Below, piece by piece: positions 56,878 through 64,000 of a stretch of DNA of 64,000 bases (its first letter is position 1; the number at the start of each line of letters is the position of its first letter). The position numbers were made by a program, and so were the translations under genes. The notes beneath the pieces are model-generated. The model was not told the origin of the DNA and ran no database searches. It worked only from the letters and a program-made list of their open reading frames with translations. The DNA comes from Thauera aromatica K172. Its GTDB lineage: Bacteria > Pseudomonadota > Gammaproteobacteria > Burkholderiales > Rhodocyclaceae. Where the stretch lies: positions 558,001-622,000 of the forward strand of contig NZ_CP028339.1 of assembly GCF_003030465.1 (NCBI RefSeq). The letters run 5' to 3'.

Positions 56878-57056
56878 GGGCGGACCTCGTCTGTGTCGCC
56901 GCCGCGGCATTCCGGCTCCGGCTGCGAGGACTCGCCCGCCGCCCGCAACCATGCCACGAGCAGCGTCGGGCAGCGCAATCGCTCGGACGGTCGCGGATCT
57001 CGCAGGAAGGCCGGCACGTCCAGGATCTTCGGATTGATGTTTTCAGGGTTGGTCAT
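56874..57056 (-). CDS. Tiny soluble protein with FtsZ-tail-like motif
   Basis: 60 residues from ATG at MTNPENINPKIL; an upstream in-frame start would add 12 residues. NPKILDVPAFLRDPRPSERL contains DVPAFLR, nearly the FtsZ C-terminal peptide DIPAFLR. A Cys pair lies in the second half. It is the first of three overlapping small genes. Function unknown. Confidence 0.6.
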   Translation of the reverse strand: MTNPENINPKILDVPAFLRDPRPSERLRCPTLLVAWLRAAGESSQPEPECRGGDTDEVRP

Positions 57057-57196
57057 CGCTGCACCGAGGATGTGGCGCAGCCATTCCAGCACAAAAAGCC
57101 GCTGTGCGGGCGGGGCTGGGCGAAGCTGGAATGCTTGCTTGGATCAGGCGGTGGACGCCGAGGAGCCGCGATGCGCGAACGCGTCGGCTCTGCGCT

Positions 57197-57240
57197 GCGG
57201 GCTAGCATTTTCCGTCGTGCTGTTAGCCCGGTGTTAGCCC
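57197..57240. repeat. Right-end copies of the integrase-arm-like repeat
   Basis: TGTTAGCCCG occurs at 57220-57229 and 57231-57240, with a near-inverted copy CGGGCTAGCA at 57197-57206. The left end carries the same sequence six times plus one inverted copy, so both ends share one recombinase-binding motif. Confidence 0.55.
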
Positions 57241-57251
57241 GCCGAAAAATG

Positions 57252-57279
57252 AAAAGGGCCTGCATTGCTGCAGGCCCTT
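57252..57279 (-). terminator. Terminator behind tRNA-Met, carried by the island
   Basis: On the minus strand AAGGGCCTGCA-GCAA-TGCAGGCCCTT is a perfect 11-bp stem followed by TTTCATTTTT. It ends the tRNA-Met transcript now that the original terminator lies 26 kb away. Confidence 0.8.
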
Positions 57280-57335
57280 GAATTTGTTGGTGGTGATGGG
57301 CGGAATCGAACCGCCGACCTATGGGTTATGAATCC
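57277..57335 (-). repeat. Right attachment repeat within tRNA-Met
   Basis: The counterpart of 31351-31409, with two mismatches over 59 bp. It covers the 3' half of the intact tRNA-Met gene and 11 bp beyond it, marking the right border of the island. Confidence 0.88.
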
Positions 57336-57364
57336 ATCGCTCTAACCGTCTGAGCTACATCACC
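57288..57364 (-). tRNA. tRNA-Met (anticodon CAT)
   Basis: A full cloverleaf of 77 nt with encoded CCA on the minus strand: acceptor GGTGATG/CATCACC, D arm GCTCAGACGGTTAGAGC, anticodon loop TTCATAA and T loop TTCGATT. The last pair of the anticodon stem is A-C. It is the elongator or a near variant, as initiator features (GGG/CCC stem) are absent. Its 3' half was rebuilt by the island at integration. Confidence 0.93.
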
Positions 57365-57519
57365 AACAGAGCGCGCGAATATAGCGGGTCCGCGCGGTCC
57401 GCGTCAATAGCCTCGATGCAGTGCGTCATCCTCGCATGGTCTGGTGGGCGTGCCGGCCGCCTTTCGCGGAAGGCTTGATTTATAAGGCTTTTGCATTGAC
57501 ATGGGAGGGGCGATCGGGG

Positions 57520-57894
57520 ATGATTCGACGCCTGTTCCTCACGGTTCCGGATCTTTCCGGTCTGTCTTTGCGCGCGTTTCCGCTCTCCGCCCTGCTGGTT
57601 CCCGCGTTCGGCCTTCTGCCGAGCCTGGTGTCCGCGGCTCTGCCGCGCATGATTCCGGACGAGGCGGCGAAGGTGAAGATGCGCTTTTCGCCCGCGGGGC
57701 TGGTCCACATCGAGGACCGGGCGCTGCGGCTGAGCCCGGGAGCGCAGATCCGCGACACCGGCAATCGCATCGTGCTGCCCGCATACGTCCGCGGCGAGCA
57801 TACGGTGCGCGTGCTGCTCGACAACAATGGCCAGGTGCATCGGGTGTGGATCCTGACCCCGCACGAGGCCGCCGCGCCGGTGCCGGGGCGCTGA
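57520..57894 (+). CDS. Exported protein of unknown function
   Basis: 124 residues from ATG at [13 protein letters not shown] hydrophobic leader ([19 protein letters not shown]) suggests export. The body is beta-rich: [20 protein letters not shown], then [19 protein letters not shown]. It lies 50 bp upstream of miaB on the same strand. No family name can be given; similar small periplasmic proteins sit in front of miaB in related betaproteobacteria (general impression, not checked). Confidence 0.6.
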   Translation: MIRRLFLTVPDLSGLSLRAFPLSALLVPAFGLLPSLVSAALPRMIPDEAAKVKMRFSPAGLVHIEDRALRLSPGAQIRDTGNRIVLPAYVRGEHTVRVLLDNNGQVHRVWILTPHEAAAPVPGR

Positions 57895-57944
57895 TCCGTC
57901 CTCGATGGCCGCGCCCCCAGCCCTGCAGTGATTTTCCTTCCATC

Positions 57945-59297
57945 ATGAAAAAGCTCTACATCCGCACGTTCGGGTGCCAGATGAACGAGTACGACTCCGA
58001 CAAGATGGCGGACGTGCTCGGTGCCGACGAAGAACTGGTCAAGACCGACGACCCGGAAGAGGCCGACGTGATCCTCTTCAACACCTGTTCGGTGCGCGAG
58101 AAGGCGCAGGAGCGGGTGTTCCACGACCTCGGCCGGGTGCGGCTGCTCAAGTTGCAGAAGCCCGGGCTGATCATCGGCGTCGGTGGCTGCGTGGCGAGCC
58201 AGGAGGGCGAGGCGATCATCAAGCGCGCGCCCTATGTGGACGTGGTGTTCGGCCCGCAGACCCTGCACCGCCTGCCGGACCTGATCGAGGCGCGCAAGCG
58301 CAGCGGGCGCTCGCAGGTGGATATCTCCTTCCCCGAGATCGAGAAGTTCGACGCCATGCCGCCGGCGCGGGTCGAGGGCGCGAGCGCCTTCGTCTCGATC
58401 ATGGAGGGCTGCTCCAAGTACTGCACCTTCTGTGTCGTGCCCTACACCCGCGGCGACGAGGTGTCGCGCCCGCTCGAGGACGTGCTGGCCGAAGTCGCCG
58501 GGCTGGCGGCGCAGGGAGTGAAGGAAGTGACCCTGCTGGGGCAGAACGTCAACGCCTGGCGCGGCGAACTCACGCGCGAGGACGGCGAACAGGGCGACTT
58601 CGCCTTTCTCCTCGAATGCGTGGCTGAAATCCCCGGCATCGAGCGCATCCGCTACACCACTTCGCACCCGCGCGAGATGACGCAGCGCCTGATCGACTGC
58701 TACGCGAAGATCCCGCAGCTGGTGTCGCAGCTCCACCTGCCGGTGCAGTCGGGTTCGGACCGCGTGCTGGCGGCGATGAAGCGCGGCTACTCGGCGCTGG
58801 AGTTCAAGTCGGTGGTGCGCAGGCTGCGCGCGGCGCGGGCGGATCTTTCCTTGACCTCGGACTTCATCGTCGGCTTCCCTGGCGAGACCGAGGAAGACTT
58901 CGACAAGACGATGAAGCTGATCGACGACGTCGGCTTCGACGGCTCCTTCAGCTTCGTCTATAGCGCGCGCCCCGGCACGCCGGCGTCCGAGCTGGAAGAC
59001 CCGGTGCCGCAGGAGACCAAGCTCGCCTGGCTCGCCCGCCTGCAAAAGCGCATCGACGCGCAGTACCAAGCCAACAGCGAGGCCATGGTCGGCACGGTGC
59101 AGCGCATCCTGGTCGAGGGCGCGGCGAAGAAGAACGCCGAGGCCGAGATGATGGGCCGCAGCGACAACAACCGCGTGGTCAACTTCCCTTCCGATTCGCC
59201 CGCCCGCGACCGCCTGATCGGCCAGTTCGTCGATGTCCGCATCACCGCCGCGCTGCCCCACAGCCTGCGCGGCGAGATCCTCACCCGGGAATCCTGA
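57945..59297 (+). CDS. miaB: tRNA-2-methylthio-N6-dimethylallyladenosine synthase
   Basis: This 450-residue radical-SAM methylthiotransferase modifies A37 of tRNAs reading UNN codons. Three N-terminal cluster Cys are visible ([27 protein letters not shown]). The radical-SAM CxxxCxxC is in [15 protein letters not shown], and a C-terminal TRAM domain ([20 protein letters not shown]) closes it. It is followed without gap by phoH, the standard miaB-phoH-ybeY-corC-lnt order. Confidence 0.97.
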   Translation: MKKLYIRTFGCQMNEYDSDKMADVLGADEELVKTDDPEEADVILFNTCSVREKAQERVFHDLGRVRLLKLQKPGLIIGVGGCVASQEGEAIIKRAPYVDVVFGPQTLHRLPDLIEARKRSGRSQVDISFPEIEKFDAMPPARVEGASAFVSIMEGCSKYCTFCVVPYTRGDEVSRPLEDVLAEVAGLAAQGVKEVTLLGQNVNAWRGELTREDGEQGDFAFLLECVAEIPGIERIRYTTSHPREMTQRLIDCYAKIPQLVSQLHLPVQSGSDRVLAAMKRGYSALEFKSVVRRLRAARADLSLTSDFIVGFPGETEEDFDKTMKLIDDVGFDGSFSFVYSARPGTPASELEDPVPQETKLAWLARLQKRIDAQYQANSEAMVGTVQRILVEGAAKKNAEAEMMGRSDNNRVVNFPSDSPARDRLIGQFVDVRITAALPHSLRGEILTRES

Positions 59298-60326
59298 ATG
59301 GCGAAAACCCTGGAAGTCTTCTTCGAACCGGTGGACAACCTGCGCTTGTCCCGGCTGTGCGGCGTGCTCGACGAAAACCTGCGCCAGATCGAGAACGCCT
59401 TCGACATCACCGTGAGCCGGCGCGGCGAGCAGTTCACCCTGACCGGCCACCCTTCGCAGGTGCTGCGCGGCGAGATGGCGTTGAAGCACTTCTACGAGCG
59501 CGCCGACCAGGACCTGTCGCTCGACGACGTGCAGCTCGGCCTGATCGAGATCGGCAGCCGCGGCAGCGGCGGCGACCCGCTGCAGCCGGCGCCGGTGCTG
59601 CTAACCCGGCGCACCGAGCTGCACGGCCGCACGCCGCGCCAGATCGAGTACCTGAAGAACATCCAGGAGTTCGACATCACCTTCGGCATCGGCCCGGCCG
59701 GCACCGGCAAGACCTATCTTGCGGTGGCGAGCGCGGTCGACGCCTTCGAGCGCGACCTGGTCGAGCGCATCATCCTCACCCGCCCGGCGGTCGAGGCCGG
59801 CGAGCGCCTCGGCTTTTTGCCCGGCGACCTGGCGCAGAAGGTCGACCCCTACCTGCGCCCGCTCTACGACGCGCTCTACGACCTGATGGGCTTCGACCGC
59901 GTCGGCAAGCTCTTCGAGCGCAGCCTGATCGAGATTGCGCCGCTCGCCTTCATGCGCGGGCGCACCCTCAACAACGCCTTCATCATCCTCGACGAGGCGC
60001 AGAACACCACCCCCGAGCAGATGAAGATGTTCCTCACCCGCATCGGCTTCGGCGCCAAGGCGGTGGTCACCGGCGACCTCACCCAGGTGGATCTGGCGCG
60101 CGGCCAGCGCAGCGGCCTGAAGGAAGCGCGTGCGGTGCTGGGGGAGGTGCGCGGCATCGCGTTCACCGAGTTCAGCAAGGAAGACGTCGTGCGTCATCCG
60201 CTTGTCGCACGCATCGTCGAAGCTTACGACAACGAGGCCGAGCGCGTGGCGCGCGCCAGGGCGGCGACTGCGACTCGCGCACAGGCCCAGGACGAGGACA
60301 GGAAAAATGGCGAAACCGGCGACTGA
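59298..60326 (+). CDS. ybeZ: PhoH-like ATPase (YbeZ)
   Basis: 342 residues: N-terminal ~100 residues with a KH-like region, then the PhoH P-loop domain with Walker [29 protein letters not shown] and Walker [18 protein letters not shown] with [15 protein letters not shown]. YbeZ partners the endonuclease YbeY in rRNA processing and RNA quality control. The gene starts right after the miaB stop and overlaps ybeY by 20 nt. Confidence 0.94.
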   Translation: MAKTLEVFFEPVDNLRLSRLCGVLDENLRQIENAFDITVSRRGEQFTLTGHPSQVLRGEMALKHFYERADQDLSLDDVQLGLIEIGSRGSGGDPLQPAPVLLTRRTELHGRTPRQIEYLKNIQEFDITFGIGPAGTGKTYLAVASAVDAFERDLVERIILTRPAVEAGERLGFLPGDLAQKVDPYLRPLYDALYDLMGFDRVGKLFERSLIEIAPLAFMRGRTLNNAFIILDEAQNTTPEQMKMFLTRIGFGAKAVVTGDLTQVDLARGQRSGLKEARAVLGEVRGIAFTEFSKEDVVRHPLVARIVEAYDNEAERVARARAATATRAQAQDEDRKNGETGD

Positions 60327-61068
60327 CCCGAAAATCACCGCCTTCGACGCCCGGGGCAAGGCGACCCGGATCAAGGCCGAGCGCCTGGAAATCGATTTCG
60401 GCGACGGCCGCAAGCTGTTGCTGGCCTTTCCCGGGAGCGCCTGGGGCGATCTCGAGATCGAGGCCGACGCCGACGACGAGGCCGCGGTGCCGATGCTGTC
60501 GTTGCAGCCGGGCGCCTGCAACCTGCTCACCGTGCGCGTCGATGTCCATCACGACGTGCACTTCGAAGACCCGCCCGCGCGCCCGCCGCGCAGCGCGCCG
60601 CCGGTGCTGACGCTGGCGGTGCAGAAGGCGGTCGAGGGGCAGGACAAGGCCGGCATCCCGAAAAAACACCAGATCCGGCGCTGGGCGCAGGCCGCGCTGC
60701 AGCGCGACGCGGAAGTCGCGGTCCGCCTGGTGGGTGAGGCCGAGGGGCGCGAGCTCAACCGCGAGTATCGCGGCAAGGATTACGCCACCAATGTGCTCAC
60801 CTTCGCGTATGCCGAAGGCGAAGGCCCGGCCGGGCTGCCCGCCGCCGCACTGCCGCTGGCTGGCGACCTGGTGCTGTGCGTGCCGGTCGTGGTGCGCGAG
60901 GCGGCCGAGCAGGGCAAGACCCTGGAGGCCCACTTCGCCCACCTTGTCGTGCATGGTATGTTGCACCTCCAGGGCTACGATCACGAGACCGAAGCCGAGG
61001 CCGTGGAAATGGAACAACTCGAAACCGGAATCCTCCGTGGCCTGGGTTATGCCGATCCCTATGCCTGA
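60307..61068 (+). CDS. ybeY: Endoribonuclease YbeY with long N-terminal extension
   Basis: 253 residues, against about 150-160 for E. coli YbeY. The C-terminal ~155 residues are typical: [17 protein letters not shown] and the zinc motif [20 protein letters not shown] (three His). The N-terminal ~95 residues ([40 protein letters not shown]) form a separate beta-rich segment I do not recognise. It may be a fused small gene of the same operon. YbeY processes 16S rRNA 3' ends. Confidence 0.9.
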   Translation: MAKPATDPKITAFDARGKATRIKAERLEIDFGDGRKLLLAFPGSAWGDLEIEADADDEAAVPMLSLQPGACNLLTVRVDVHHDVHFEDPPARPPRSAPPVLTLAVQKAVEGQDKAGIPKKHQIRRWAQAALQRDAEVAVRLVGEAEGRELNREYRGKDYATNVLTFAYAEGEGPAGLPAAALPLAGDLVLCVPVVVREAAEQGKTLEAHFAHLVVHGMLHLQGYDHETEAEAVEMEQLETGILRGLGYADPYA

Positions 61069-61130
61069 GCCGCGCGCGCGCGTTGCGCACCGCGGCGGCC
61101 CGGTCTGACGCGGAGATTCCGACACACAAC

Positions 61131-61970
61131 ATGGATAGTCCCCCTAAACCTTCGCTACTCGAGCGACTTTCGGCTTTTCTCTCGCGCGAACCGGAAGATC
61201 GCGACGAACTGCTCGCGCTGCTGCATTCGGCGTTCGACCGCAACCTGATCGACGCCGATGCCCTCTCCATCATCGAAGGCGCCCTGCAGATGTCCGACAT
61301 GCAGGTGCGCGACGTGATGATCCCCCGCGCCCAGATGGACTGCATCCACCTGGACGATCCGGTCGAAACCATCGCCAACTTCGTCATCGACACCGCGCAC
61401 TCGCGCTTTCCCGCGATCGGCGACGGCAAGGACGACGTCGCCGGCATCCTGCTGGCGAAGGACTTGCTGCGCTACTACGCCGGGCGCGAGTTCGACCTGC
61501 GCGACATGCTGCGCCCGGCGGTGTTCGTGCCCGAGTCTAAACGCCTCAACGTGCTGCTGCGCGAGTTCCGCGTGTCGCGCAACCACATGGCGATCGTCGT
61601 CGACGAGTACGGCGGCGTCGCCGGCCTGGTCACGATCGAGGATGTGCTCGAGCAGATCGTCGGCGACATCGAGGACGAGTACGACTTCGACGAGGTCGGC
61701 GACAACATCCGCCTCGACCACAGCGGCCGCTACCGGGTCAAGGCCACCACCGAGATCGAGGACTTCAACGAAGCCTTCGCCACCCACTTCAGCGACGACG
61801 AATACGACACCGTCGGCGGCCTCGTCATCCGCCACTTCGGCCGCCTGCCCAAGCGTGGCGAAGAAGTGGAACTCGAAGGCCTGAAAATCCAGGTGCTGCG
61901 CGCCGACAGCCGGCGGGTGCATACGCTGGTGGTCGAGCGCCAGGCGCGAGCCGAAACCACCGCCGAGTGA
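61131..61970 (+). CDS. corC: CorC/HlyC-family CBS-domain transporter accessory protein
   Basis: 279 residues: a short N-terminal helix, a CBS pair (VRDVMIPRAQMDCIHLDDPV, then MAIVVDEYGGVAGLVTIEDV) and the C-terminal CorC_HlyC domain (VGGLVIRHFGRLPKRGEEVE). The acidic DIEDEYDFDEVGD linker is typical. It is implicated in magnesium and cobalt homeostasis. It lacks the membrane domain of larger homologues. Its stop overlaps the lnt start by 4 nt. Confidence 0.92.
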   Translation: MDSPPKPSLLERLSAFLSREPEDRDELLALLHSAFDRNLIDADALSIIEGALQMSDMQVRDVMIPRAQMDCIHLDDPVETIANFVIDTAHSRFPAIGDGKDDVAGILLAKDLLRYYAGREFDLRDMLRPAVFVPESKRLNVLLREFRVSRNHMAIVVDEYGGVAGLVTIEDVLEQIVGDIEDEYDFDEVGDNIRLDHSGRYRVKATTEIEDFNEAFATHFSDDEYDTVGGLVIRHFGRLPKRGEEVELEGLKIQVLRADSRRVHTLVVERQARAETTAE

Positions 61971-63529
61971 TGCGGCGCCCGGCCCTTGTCGCGCTGCTCG
62001 CCGGAGGGGGGGCGGTGTTCGCCTTCGCCCCGTTCGGCCTGTTCCCGCTCGCGCTGCCCAGTCTGGCGCTGCTCGCCGCCCTGCTCGGGCGCGCCGGGGG
62101 CGCGGCCGACGGCTTTCGCCTCGGCTTCTGCTGGGGGTTCGGTGCCTTTGGCGCCGGCGTGTCCTGGCTGTATGTCGCGCTCGAACGCTACGGCGGCATG
62201 CCGGCGCCGCTCGCCGCGCTCGCGATCGCGCTGTTCTGCGCCTATCTCGCGCTTTATCCGGCGCTGGCCGGCGCCGCCTTCGTCCATCTGCGCGGCTTGG
62301 GCGGGCGCCGCGCGGTGCCGGAGCGGGCGGGGGCACTGGGGTCGGCGGCGCTGTTCGGTGCCCTGTGGCTGCTCGCCGAATGGCTGCGCGGCGTATTGTT
62401 TACCGGCTTCCCGTGGCTGGCGATCGGCTATTCGCAGACGCCGCCCAGTCCGCTCGCCGGTTTCCTGCCGCTGATCGGAGTGTATGGCGTGGGCGGCCTG
62501 CTCGCCTTCGCTGGCGCCTTGCTCGCCTTCGCCGACTGGCGCCGCCCGGCCCGTGCCGGTGGCGCGGTGGCGGTGCTGGGCGCCATCCTGCTCGTCGGCA
62601 GCGGGCTGCTCGGGCGCGGATGGACGACACCGGCCGGAGCGCCGGTCGAGGTCGCGCTGGTGCAGACCCGCTTCGAGCAAAGCATGAAGTGGGACCCCGA
62701 GCGCTTCGCCGAAGTCCTGCGGGTCAATCTGGAACTGGTGCGCGCCGCCTTCGCCGGTGCGCCCCCCCCCACCATCGTCGTGCTCCCTGAAACCACCCTG
62801 CCGACGCTCGTCGACCACCTGCCCGAAGGCTATCTCGCGCTCCTCGAACGCTTTGCCGGCGAGGCCGGTGGCCAGCTCGTGCTCGGCGTATTCCATCGCG
62901 ACGAGGCGGGGCGGATCTTCAACGCCGCCATGAGCCTGGGCGGGGGCGAGCCCCAGCACTATGCCAAACGGCATCTGGTGCCGTTCGGCGAGTATTCGCC
63001 GCCGCTGTTCGGCTGGTTCTACCGCCTCGCCAGCATTCCGATGTCCGACCAGACCCGGGGCGCGCCCGCGCAGCCGCCGATGCGGCTCGACGGCCAGCAG
63101 GTAGCGCTCAACATCTGCTACGAGGATTTGTTCGGCGCCGAGTTGATCCGCGCGCTGCCGGCCGCGACGCTGATGCTCAACCTCTCCAACCTCGCCTGGT
63201 ACGGCGACTCGCTCGCCCAGCCCCAGCACCTGCAGATCGCGCGCGTGCGCGCGCTGGAGACCGGACGGCCGATGCTGCGTTCGACCAACACCGGGATGAC
63301 CGCAGTCGTCCTTCCCGACGGTAGTGTCGCCGCGGTGCTGCCCGGGTTCGAGCGCGGCGTGCTGCGTGCGACGGTGCAGGGCTACGCGGGACAGACGCCT
63401 TATGCGCGCTGGGGGGATCGGGTGGCGCTGGGCCTTGCCTTGCTGACGGTGCTGGGAATGGCGTTGCGCCTCGTCCGCAACCGCGCCCGGCCGCTGGCGG
63501 AAGGCGGCGGCTTTCCTCCGGTGTGTTGA
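61967..63529 (+). CDS. lnt: Apolipoprotein N-acyltransferase
   Basis: 520 residues. The N-terminal half has about six membrane helices; the C-terminal half is a periplasmic nitrilase-like domain with the catalytic triad visible as Glu in [10 protein letters not shown], Lys in [13 protein letters not shown] and Cys in [10 protein letters not shown]. It adds the third acyl chain to lipoproteins, the step before Lol export. The start overlaps corC by 4 nt. Confidence 0.96.
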   Translation: MMRRPALVALLAGGGAVFAFAPFGLFPLALPSLALLAALLGRAGGAADGFRLGFCWGFGAFGAGVSWLYVALERYGGMPAPLAALAIALFCAYLALYPALAGAAFVHLRGLGGRRAVPERAGALGSAALFGALWLLAEWLRGVLFTGFPWLAIGYSQTPPSPLAGFLPLIGVYGVGGLLAFAGALLAFADWRRPARAGGAVAVLGAILLVGSGLLGRGWTTPAGAPVEVALVQTRFEQSMKWDPERFAEVLRVNLELVRAAFAGAPPPTIVVLPETTLPTLVDHLPEGYLALLERFAGEAGGQLVLGVFHRDEAGRIFNAAMSLGGGEPQHYAKRHLVPFGEYSPPLFGWFYRLASIPMSDQTRGAPAQPPMRLDGQQVALNICYEDLFGAELIRALPAATLMLNLSNLAWYGDSLAQPQHLQIARVRALETGRPMLRSTNTGMTAVVLPDGSVAAVLPGFERGVLRATVQGYAGQTPYARWGDRVALGLALLTVLGMALRLVRNRARPLAEGGGFPPVC

Positions 63530-63641
63530 TGGGGTGAAGGCGGGGCGTGCGTGCGCCGTCTTTCCCTCGCCCCTTGTCCGCCGAACCCCGGTAAAATCAC
63601 CGCCTTTGCGTGCGCTGCGCGGCTGCAAGGCCTCCGAGACC

Positions 63642-64000
63642 ATGACCACCCACTCCCGACCCGTCAATCCGACCTTCCAGCAAGTCATCCTCACCCTCCA
63701 GCAGTTCTGGGGCGAGCGCGGTTGCGTGCTGCTGCAGCCCTACGACCTCGAAGTGGGGGCGGGCACCAGTCACACCGCCACGTTCCTGCGCGCGATCGGC
63801 CCCGAGCCGTGGAACGCGGCCTACGTCCAGCCTTCGCGCCGGCCCAAGGACGGCCGCTACGGTGAAAACCCGAACCGCCTGCAGCACTACTACCAGTTCC
63901 AGGTGGTGCTCAAGCCCTCGCCGCTGGACATCCAGGAACTCTACCTCGATTCGCTGCGCGCGCTCGGCATCGATACCGGCGCCCATGACATCCGCTTTGT
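63642..64000 (+). CDS. glyQ: Glycyl-tRNA synthetase alpha subunit, cut by window end
   Basis: The first 119 residues of GlyQ from ATG at [72 protein letters not shown]. These blocks form the class II catalytic core of the alpha2-beta2 bacterial enzyme that charges tRNA-Gly. The remainder and glyS should lie beyond the window. Confidence 0.96.
   Translation, partial: MTTHSRPVNPTFQQVILTLQQFWGERGCVLLQPYDLEVGAGTSHTATFLRAIGPEPWNAAYVQPSRRPKDGRYGENPNRLQHYYQFQVVLKPSPLDIQELYLDSLRALGIDTGAHDIRF

Larger units (their letters stand above)
31351..57335. mobile_element. Integrated genomic island in tRNA-Met
   Basis: Two direct copies of a tRNA-Met 3' segment bracket the region; the repeat unit spans about 25.9 kb. 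Content fits an integrative element: a tyrosine integrase next to one end, an AlpA-like regulator, a primase and a DUF927 ATPase, a TA-like cluster and a cargo operon with lower GC than the flanks. No capsid, conjugation or packaging genes are visible, so it may be a satellite-like or mobilised element rather than a self-transmissible ICE. Integrase-arm-like repeats of the same sequence lie inside both ends. The intact tRNA is at the right end, the integrase at the left. Confidence 0.85.

Noticed and set aside
57480..59489. 669-codon minus-strand frame opposite miaB
   Set aside because: Covers miaB, which has all Fe-S Cys motifs; the antisense frame has no domain.
61730..63694. 654-codon minus-strand frame opposite lnt
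   Set aside because: Antisense of lnt with its catalytic triad; low-complexity Arg/Gln/Gly shadow.

Overview
The window looks like chromosome of a high-GC betaproteobacterium of the Rhodocyclales (Thauera/Azoarcus type). This rests on the gene order lolB-ispE-tRNA-Gln-prs-rplY-pth-ychF, a RegB/RegA-type two-component pair, ftsY-ftsE-ftsX, ahpC-ahpF and miaB-phoH-ybeY-corC-lnt-glyQ, and on very GC-rich codon use. The genus is an inference; no rRNA is present.

Layout. (1) 1-25.5 kb is core chromosome: the end of a sensor kinase and its response regulator, a membrane diguanylate cyclase with a hemerythrin domain, the minus-strand housekeeping block from a TPR protein to ychF, mutM, ferredoxin/coaD/rsmD, a pair of M16 peptidases, ftsYEX, ahpCF with a possible OxyR site, an ABC exporter and three enzyme genes. 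(2) 25.5-31.1 kb is accessory: a HipB-like remnant, a VapBC-type toxin-antitoxin pair, the stub of a BrxR/CapW-type regulator and a 1286-residue methyltransferase-PLD-helicase-S24-DUF3427 fusion, probably anti-phage. (3) 31.35-57.34 kb is an integrated island of about 26 kb. It is bounded by a 59-bp direct repeat made from the 3' half of a tRNA-Met gene, whose intact copy lies at the right end. The left part holds a tyrosine integrase, a toxin/antitoxin-like trio, an AlpA-like regulator and a replication module (Toprim primase, DUF927 ATPase). The right part is one long minus-strand operon of lower GC. Beyond it lie a broken IS66-type element with an IS3-type element nested inside, and three tiny genes. 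(4) 57.3-64 kb is core chromosome again.

The most interesting object is the operon 40534-54020. A sigma-54 activator with an RtcR/CARF-like sensor domain is followed by a TerY-like VWA protein, a PP2C phosphatase, a Ser/Thr kinase with zinc ribbon (together the TerY-P triad), a large SF1 helicase, an unrecognised 487-residue protein, a coiled-coil McrB-like ATPase and a DUF2357/McrC-like protein. A near-consensus sigma-54 promoter lies inside the last codons of the activator gene, just upstream of the VWA gene. A second, weaker one lies upstream of the activator, with a large inverted repeat behind it that could be an activator site. This reads as a silent, inducible, phospho-regulated DNA-processing defence system: the CARF-like domain would sense a nucleotide or RNA-damage signal and open the operon.

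Long antisense open frames opposite GC-rich genes were treated as shadows and left out.
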